Shown: positions 59,594 through 64,000 of the stretch, piece by piece | Position numbering within the stretch: position 1 is the first letter of the stretch | How the letters are laid out: each line of letters starts with the position of its first letter | NCBI GenBank assembly: GCA_963823495.1 | Contig: CAWGLV010000001.1 | Coordinates: forward strand, 1,178,001 to 1,242,000 | DNA from: DATDAH01 sp963823495 | GTDB lineage: Bacteria; Actinomycetota; Acidimicrobiia; Acidimicrobiales; DATDAH01 | DNA length: 64,000 bases | Reading direction: 5' to 3' | Notes under the pieces: generated by a model | The model's database searches: none | What the model was told of the DNA's origin: nothing | Seen by the model: only the letters and a program-made list of their open reading frames with translations | Program-made: the position numbers and the translations under genes

Positions 59594-60880
59594 ATGACCA
59601 CCACCACGAACAGCTACCTGGCCGGGAACTTCGGCCCCGTGACCGAGGAGGTGACCGCGTTCGACCTCGAGGTCACCGGGACGATCCCGGAGGGCCTCGA
59701 CGGGCGACTGCTGCGCAACGGGCCCAATCCCCACCTCCCGGTGGAGGACCCGTCGACGTACCACTGGTTCACCGGCGAGGGCATGGTCCACGGGCTCCGC
59801 CTCCGGGGTGGCCGCGCCGAGTGGTACCGCAACCGGTGGGTCCGGGGCGATGAGGGGTTCGGCCCGAACACCAACGTCGTCGGCCATGCCGGGCGTACCT
59901 GGGCCCTGGTGGAGTCGGGGCCCCTCCCCGTCGAACTGACCGAGGAGCTGGAGTCGGTGGGGACCAACGGCTTCGACGGGACCCTCCAGGAGGGCTACAC
60001 CGCGCACCCCAAGGTCGACCCTCGCACCGGCGAGCTGCACGCGGTGAGCTACCTCTGGGCCTGGGACCACCTGCGCTACACGGTGGTGGGCGTCGACGGT
60101 CGGGTCCGCCGGGAGGTCCGGGTGCCGGTCCCCGGCCAACCGATGGTCCACGACTGCGCCATCACCGACAACCAGGTCGTGCTCCTCGACCTCCCCGTGA
60201 CCTTCGACCTGGACGCCGCCATGGCCGGTGCCCGACTGCCCTACGCCTGGAACCCCGACTACGGCGCCCGCGTCGGCCTGTTGCCCCGTCAGGGGGCGGC
60301 GGCCGACGTGGCGTGGTTCGAGGTCGGCCCCTGCTACGTGTTCCATCCCCTCAATGCCTTCGAGGACGACGCCGGTCGGGTCATGGTCGACGTCGTGCGC
60401 CACCCGAAGATCTTCGACCGGGACCGGCTCGGCCCCAACGAGGGGGCCACCCGCCTCGACCGGTGGACCATCGATCCCGCCTCCGGGCGGGTGAGCGAGG
60501 AGACCCTCGACGACACCAGCGTCGAGCTGCCCCGGCTCGACGAGCGCCAGATCGGTCGACCCCACCGCTACGGCTACGCCATGGAGGCCGGTGACACCTT
60601 CGCCCACGGTGACGCGGTCAAGTACGACCTGCAGGCCGGGACCACCGAGCGCCACGACTTCGGGGCCGGGCGGATGACCCTGGAGCCGGTCTTCGTGCCC
60701 CGGTCGGCCGCCGCCGGGGAGGACGAGGGGTGGGTCCTGTCCTACGTGTACGACGCGGCGACCGACCGCAGCGACGTGGTCGTCCTCGCCGCCGACGACT
60801 TCGCCGGCGACCCGGTGGCCACGATCCACCTGCCCCAGCGGGTGCCGTTCGGCTTCCACGGCAACTGGGTACCGGACTAG
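59594..60880 (+). CDS. Carotenoid oxygenase (RPE65/CCD family), 428 aa
   Basis: Seven-bladed propeller non-haem iron oxygenase. Opening GTIPEGLDGRLLRNGPNP and WFTGEGMVHGLRL are diagnostic. The four iron His are expected in EGYTAHPKVDPRTGELHAVS, PMVHDCAITDNQVV, YVFHPLNAFED and the C-terminal FGFHGNWVPD. Cleaves a carotenoid, apocarotenoid or stilbene-like double bond. An excellent AGGAGG precedes the ATG at 59594. Its stop overlaps the convergent methyltransferase stop by CTAG. No carotenoid synthesis genes are adjacent. Confidence 0.92.
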   Translation: MTTTTNSYLAGNFGPVTEEVTAFDLEVTGTIPEGLDGRLLRNGPNPHLPVEDPSTYHWFTGEGMVHGLRLRGGRAEWYRNRWVRGDEGFGPNTNVVGHAGRTWALVESGPLPVELTEELESVGTNGFDGTLQEGYTAHPKVDPRTGELHAVSYLWAWDHLRYTVVGVDGRVRREVRVPVPGQPMVHDCAITDNQVVLLDLPVTFDLDAAMAGARLPYAWNPDYGARVGLLPRQGAAADVAWFEVGPCYVFHPLNAFEDDAGRVMVDVVRHPKIFDRDRLGPNEGATRLDRWTIDPASGRVSEETLDDTSVELPRLDERQIGRPHRYGYAMEAGDTFAHGDAVKYDLQAGTTERHDFGAGRMTLEPVFVPRSAAAGEDEGWVLSYVYDAATDRSDVVVLAADDFAGDPVATIHLPQRVPFGFHGNWVPD

Positions 60881-61683
60881 CCGCGGGCCAGCACCTCGAG
60901 GTGGAGGACGACGAACACGCCGTCGCGGGCCTCGGCCCAGGACCGCCAGCCGTCGGCCAGGTCGGCCAGGTCGTCGGTCGTGGCCAGCCCGTACTCGACC
61001 GCCTGACGGGCCAGGGCCGAGTCGGCGCCGGCCACCCGGTCCGCCCACAGGTCGCTCCACCAGGACCGGGCGTCGGGATCGGCGAAGGTCCAGGTCGACG
61101 AGGAGACCTCGACATCGGTGAAGCCGGCCTCGAGGGCCCACGCCTTGAGGTGGCGGCCGGCATCGGCTTCGGCGCCGTTGCGCCCGGTCACCTGGTGGTA
61201 GAGGGCCAGCCACTCGTCCAGACGCGGTTCTCGAGGAGCCCAGGTCATGGCCGCGTAGTCGCTGTCCCGCACGGCCACGACGCCGCCCGGGGCGACCACC
61301 CGCCGCCACTCGGTCAGCGCGACCACCGGGTCGGTCAGGTGCTGGAGCACCTGGTGGGCGTGCACGACGTCGAAGGCGTCGTCGCCGATGTCCAGTTCGT
61401 ACCCGTCGCCGACGGTGAACGTGACGTTGGTCGTCCCCCGCTCGGCGGCCTCCGTGGTGGCGGCCGCCACGATCTCGGGAGCAGGATCGAGCCCGAGGAC
61501 CCTTCCCGGGGCGACTCGGTCAGCCAGGTCACAGGTCAGGGTGCCCGGTCCGCAGCCGACGTCGAGCAGATCGGTCCCGGGGTGGAGGTGGGGGAGGAGG
61601 TAGGCGGCGGAGTTCTCCGCGGTGCGCCAGCGGTGGCTGCGCAGGACGCTGTCGGCATGGCCGTGGGTGTAGCGGTCGGGCAC
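60877..61683 (-). CDS. Class I SAM-dependent methyltransferase, 268 aa
   Basis: Methyltransf_11/25 type: motif I LLDVGCGPGTLTCDLADRV, GLDPAPEIV, and FDVVHAHQVLQHLTDPVVAL with RRVVAPGGVVAVRDSDY. The opening HGHADSVLRSHRWRTAENSA is typical of the UbiE/tam-like group. GTG at 61683 is chosen; upstream residues are not coding-like. Substrate unknown. Confidence 0.86.
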   Translation of the reverse strand: MPDRYTHGHADSVLRSHRWRTAENSAAYLLPHLHPGTDLLDVGCGPGTLTCDLADRVAPGRVLGLDPAPEIVAAATTEAAERGTTNVTFTVGDGYELDIGDDAFDVVHAHQVLQHLTDPVVALTEWRRVVAPGGVVAVRDSDYAAMTWAPREPRLDEWLALYHQVTGRNGAEADAGRHLKAWALEAGFTDVEVSSSTWTFADPDARSWWSDLWADRVAGADSALARQAVEYGLATTDDLADLADGWRSWAEARDGVFVVLHLEVLARG

Positions 61684-61693
61684 GACCGCAGGT

Positions 61694-62440
61694 CTACCCG
61701 TCGAGCCGGCCCAGAGCATCCGCGATGGCCTCGAACGCGGGGACCGAGGCGGCCAGGCCGAGGTGGGTGCAGTCGATCTCGACGTGCTCGGCCGCTTGGT
61801 CGAGGGTCATCCGCCAGTCGATGAAGCCGTCGCTGTGGGAGCGGATCGACACGAACGGCACCTCGGGGGGAAACGCCGTCGTTCGGTCGGCCTCGTACCG
61901 CTCATGGCCGGTGAGGTCGGGGCGGATCCGTCGGAGCCACCCCGCCGCCTGCAGCACGGCGGCGGGGGCGCGCACGACGAAGTGCGGCGGGTAGAGGACC
62001 CGCAGCGGGGCGCCGAGGGTGACCAGGAGCGCCACCGCCCCGGGGTGGCGGACCGTCAGCACCCTGGCCTCCTGGCCCCCGCGGCTGTGACCGATCACCG
62101 GCACGGGACCGCCTTCCATGACCGCGGTCTCCTCCAGCCAGTCCTCCAACATCTCCACGACGTGCTCCGCCGGTTGGTGGTTGCGCCCGACCGGCGCCCG
62201 CCGGGTGTCCCAGCCGCACCGGCGCAGCCACGGCTCCAGCATGGAGAGGCTCCGGGCCCCGGCCAGGAACCCGGGGACCAGCACCACCCGGCGGCCATGG
62301 CCCTCGGGCACGCCCTCGCCCCGCCAGATCGGGTCGGCCTCCAGCTCCCGGCCCTCCCGGCGCAGGCGCAGCTCCCGCCACGAGGGCCGGTTGACCAGTC
62401 CCCACAGCCTCCCCGGTGGTTGCGGCAGCGGCTCGCTCAT
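61694..62440 (-). CDS. Alpha/beta hydrolase (lipase/PGAP1-like), 248 aa
   Basis: Hydrolase with VVLVPGFLAGARSLSMLEPW, nucleophile elbow VIGHSRGGQEARVL, acid in IRSHSDGFIDW and the terminal His in CTHLGLAAS. The order and the GFLAG opening resemble triacylglycerol-lipase-like or PGAP1-like serine esterases of actinobacteria. No signal peptide. It lies 4 bp downstream of the acyl-CoA carboxylase beta subunit on the same strand, so a short acyl-lipid operon with that gene and the methyltransferase is likely. Confidence 0.8.
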   Translation of the reverse strand: MSEPLPQPPGRLWGLVNRPSWRELRLRREGRELEADPIWRGEGVPEGHGRRVVLVPGFLAGARSLSMLEPWLRRCGWDTRRAPVGRNHQPAEHVVEMLEDWLEETAVMEGGPVPVIGHSRGGQEARVLTVRHPGAVALLVTLGAPLRVLYPPHFVVRAPAAVLQAAGWLRRIRPDLTGHERYEADRTTAFPPEVPFVSIRSHSDGFIDWRMTLDQAAEHVEIDCTHLGLAASVPAFEAIADALGRLDG

Positions 62441-62444
62441 CGCC

Positions 62445-64000
62445 TCACCAGGTGTCGAGGTTGGGGCGCCGGCCCGCCCGGGGGGGCACGGCCAGCAACA
62501 CCCCGGTGATCCAGCGGCGGGTGTCGGCCGGGTCGATCACGTCGTCGATCTCGAAGTGGTCGGCGACGTTCAGCGCCCGGCCGTGCTCCTGGGCCCGCGC
62601 GACCATCAGCGCGAAGAGGGCCTCCCGCTCGGCCTCGTCGGCGACCGCTTCCAACTCCTTGCGGTACCCGAGCCGCACGGCGCCCTCCAGGTTCATGCCT
62701 CCGAACTCCCCGGTCGGCCACGCCACGCAGAACAGCGGGGCCTTGAAGCTGCCGCCCGCCATCGCCTGGGCGCCCAGCCCGTAGCCCTTGCGCAGCACGA
62801 CGGTGGCGAAGGGGACCGACAGGTTCGCCCCGGTGACGAAGAGGCGGCTCACGTGACGGACGAGGCCGGTCCGCTCGGCGTCGGGGCCGACCATGAAGCC
62901 CGGGGTGTCGCAGAGGAACAGCACGGGCAGTCCGTGACCGTCGCACAGCTGGAGGAAGCGGGCCGCCTTGTCGGACCCGTCCGCGTCGATGGCCCCGCCG
63001 AGGTGCCGAGGGTCGTTGGCCACGATGCCCAAGGGGTGACCGTCCACCCGGATGAACGCGGTCACCATCCCCGGGGCGAACCCGGTCCGGAGCTCCAGCA
63101 CGCTGTCGAGGTCGGCCAGCCCGCCGACGACATCGCGGATCTCATAGAGCTGGGAGCGTCGTTCGGGCACCATGGCCCGCAGTGCCGTCGGGTCGGGAGC
63201 GGGTCCCGGTGCGACCGGTCCGGCGAGGTAGTCGAGCCACCGGCGGGCCACGGCGACGGCGGCCGCCTCGTCGGGGACCGGGACGTCGACGACGCCGTTG
63301 GCCACCTGGTCGTCGAGGGGCCCGATGTCCTCCGGGGCGTACTGGCCGAGGCCGCCGCCCTCGATCATCGCCGGGCCGCCCATGCCGATGTTGGCCCCCT
63401 CGGTGGCGATGACCACGTCACAGCAGCCGAGGAGGGCGGCGTTGCCGGCGAAGCACCGGCCCGAGGCGATCCCGACCAGGGGCACGGTCCCGCTCAGCCG
63501 GGCGAACAGGTGGAAGGCCATCGTGTCGAGCCCCGACACGCCGGGTGCGTCGGTGTCCCCCGGGCGGCCGCCGCCGCCCTCGGCGAAGAGCACCACGGGC
63601 AGTCCCTGGCGTTCGGCCAGTTCGAAGAGGCGGTCCTTCTTGCGGTGGTTCTGGAAGCCCTGGGTCCCCGCGAGGACGGTGTAGTCGTAGGACGCGACCA
63701 CGGCCGGTCGCCCGTCGATGCGACCGATGCCGCCGATCAGGCCGTCGGCGGGGGTGCGGGCGATCAGGTCGTCGAGGTCGCGTCGGCGGCGCTGGGCCGC
63801 GACGGTCAGGGGCGCGAACTCCACGAAGGTGCCGGCGTCACAGAGATCCTCGATGTTCTCCCGGGTCGTGCGTTGCCCGGTCCGGCGGCGCTTGGCCACC
63901 GCGTCCGGTCGGGCGGCGTCGAGGCCGACGGCGTGGCGGGCCACGACCTCGGCCAGATCGGCCCGATCGCCCGCGGCCTCCTCGTCGCCGACGGCCACCG
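62445..64000 (-). CDS. Acyl-CoA carboxylase beta (carboxyltransferase) subunit; 5' end at window edge
   Basis: Carboxyl_trans family (AccD/PccB-like). N-lobe: GGIGRIDGRPAVVASYDYTV, VVLFAEGGGGRPGD, GIASGRCFAGNAALLGCCDV, IGMGGPAMIEGGGLG. C-lobe: GFAPGMVTAFIRVDGHPLGI, LPVLFLCDTPGFMVGPDAE, FVTGANLSVPFATVVLRKGY and the closing IDDVIDPADTRRWITG. About 517 residues are present; the frame is open to the last base, so the true start may lie outside. Transfers carboxyl from biotin to an acyl-CoA with an unseen alpha (biotin) subunit. Confidence 0.9.
   Translation of the reverse strand, partial: VAVGDEEAAGDRADLAEVVARHAVGLDAARPDAVAKRRRTGQRTTRENIEDLCDAGTFVEFAPLTVAAQRRRRDLDDLIARTPADGLIGGIGRIDGRPAVVASYDYTVLAGTQGFQNHRKKDRLFELAERQGLPVVLFAEGGGGRPGDTDAPGVSGLDTMAFHLFARLSGTVPLVGIASGRCFAGNAALLGCCDVVIATEGANIGMGGPAMIEGGGLGQYAPEDIGPLDDQVANGVVDVPVPDEAAAVAVARRWLDYLAGPVAPGPAPDPTALRAMVPERRSQLYEIRDVVGGLADLDSVLELRTGFAPGMVTAFIRVDGHPLGIVANDPRHLGGAIDADGSDKAARFLQLCDGHGLPVLFLCDTPGFMVGPDAERTGLVRHVSRLFVTGANLSVPFATVVLRKGYGLGAQAMAGGSFKAPLFCVAWPTGEFGGMNLEGAVRLGYRKELEAVADEAEREALFALMVARAQEHGRALNVADHFEIDDVIDPADTRRWITGVLLAVPPRAGRRPNLDTW

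Overview
The window is very GC-rich, densely packed DNA with short gaps, many GTG/TTG starts and ATGA-type overlaps. It carries an AfsR-like regulator, a DUF222/HNH (13E12-type) nuclease with an actinobacterial LexA box, DUF6457, YafY- and TetR-type regulators, a FurA-katG pair and several acyl-CoA/polyketide-cyclase-like genes. Together these indicate a high-GC actinobacterium, possibly of the Acidimicrobiia; no rRNA or marker gene here settles the family.

Layout. (1) 0-6.5 kb: end of a cyclopropane-fatty-acyl-phospholipid synthase, a divergent unknown gene, a 1656-residue membrane-anchored BTAD/pseudokinase/STAND/WD40 regulator, and a small membrane protein with four near-identical 17-residue repeats. 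Both the regulator and the small protein are preceded by 11-bp phased CTGCCACAG-like direct repeats, suggesting one regulatory unit. (2) 6.5-14.7 kb: amidohydrolase and initiator tRNA-fMet, then an accessory stretch with visibly lower GC: a SIR2-like remnant abutting an IS3-type element, a truncated unknown gene, a TetR/SRPBCC pair under a double palindrome, an RIC iron-sulfur repair protein, and a YafY regulator divergent from DUF6855-SRPBCC-ABM genes. (3) 14.7-21.4 kb: VOC protein, Fur box-Fur-KatG peroxide defence, an internally deleted amidohydrolase, and an SLC12-type cation-chloride cotransporter homologue. (4) 21.5-31.6 kb: acyl-CoA and lipid genes, LtrA, and a MaoC-MaoC-selenoprotein-B operon whose first gene has an in-frame UGA followed by a SECIS-like hairpin. 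(5) 31.6-41.4 kb: sulfatase, SRPBCC, DUF222 nuclease, a two-gene ABC exporter and a dimethylglycine-dehydrogenase-like flavoprotein. (6) 41.4-52.6 kb: cysteine-desulfurase-like protein, an HTH/nucleotidyltransferase pair, YcaQ glycosylase, Ogt, HrpB, phosphotransferase, Nudix and a desaturase. (7) 52.6-64 kb: hydrolase and Baeyer-Villiger-type monooxygenase, AMP ligase with a citryl-CoA-lyase-like protein, 2OG oxygenase, carotenoid oxygenase, methyltransferase, lipase-like hydrolase and an acyl-CoA carboxylase beta subunit.

A recurring oddity is that several genes (IS3 orfA/orfB, a methyltransferase, a phytanoyl-CoA dioxygenase, the selenoprotein, and two unknown genes) read through only if one extra nucleotide is skipped, often in a short G/C run. 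The protein sequence on both sides looks intact, so either assembly insertion errors or young pseudogenes are possible. Long neighbouring genes such as the 1656-residue regulator and HrpB are uninterrupted.
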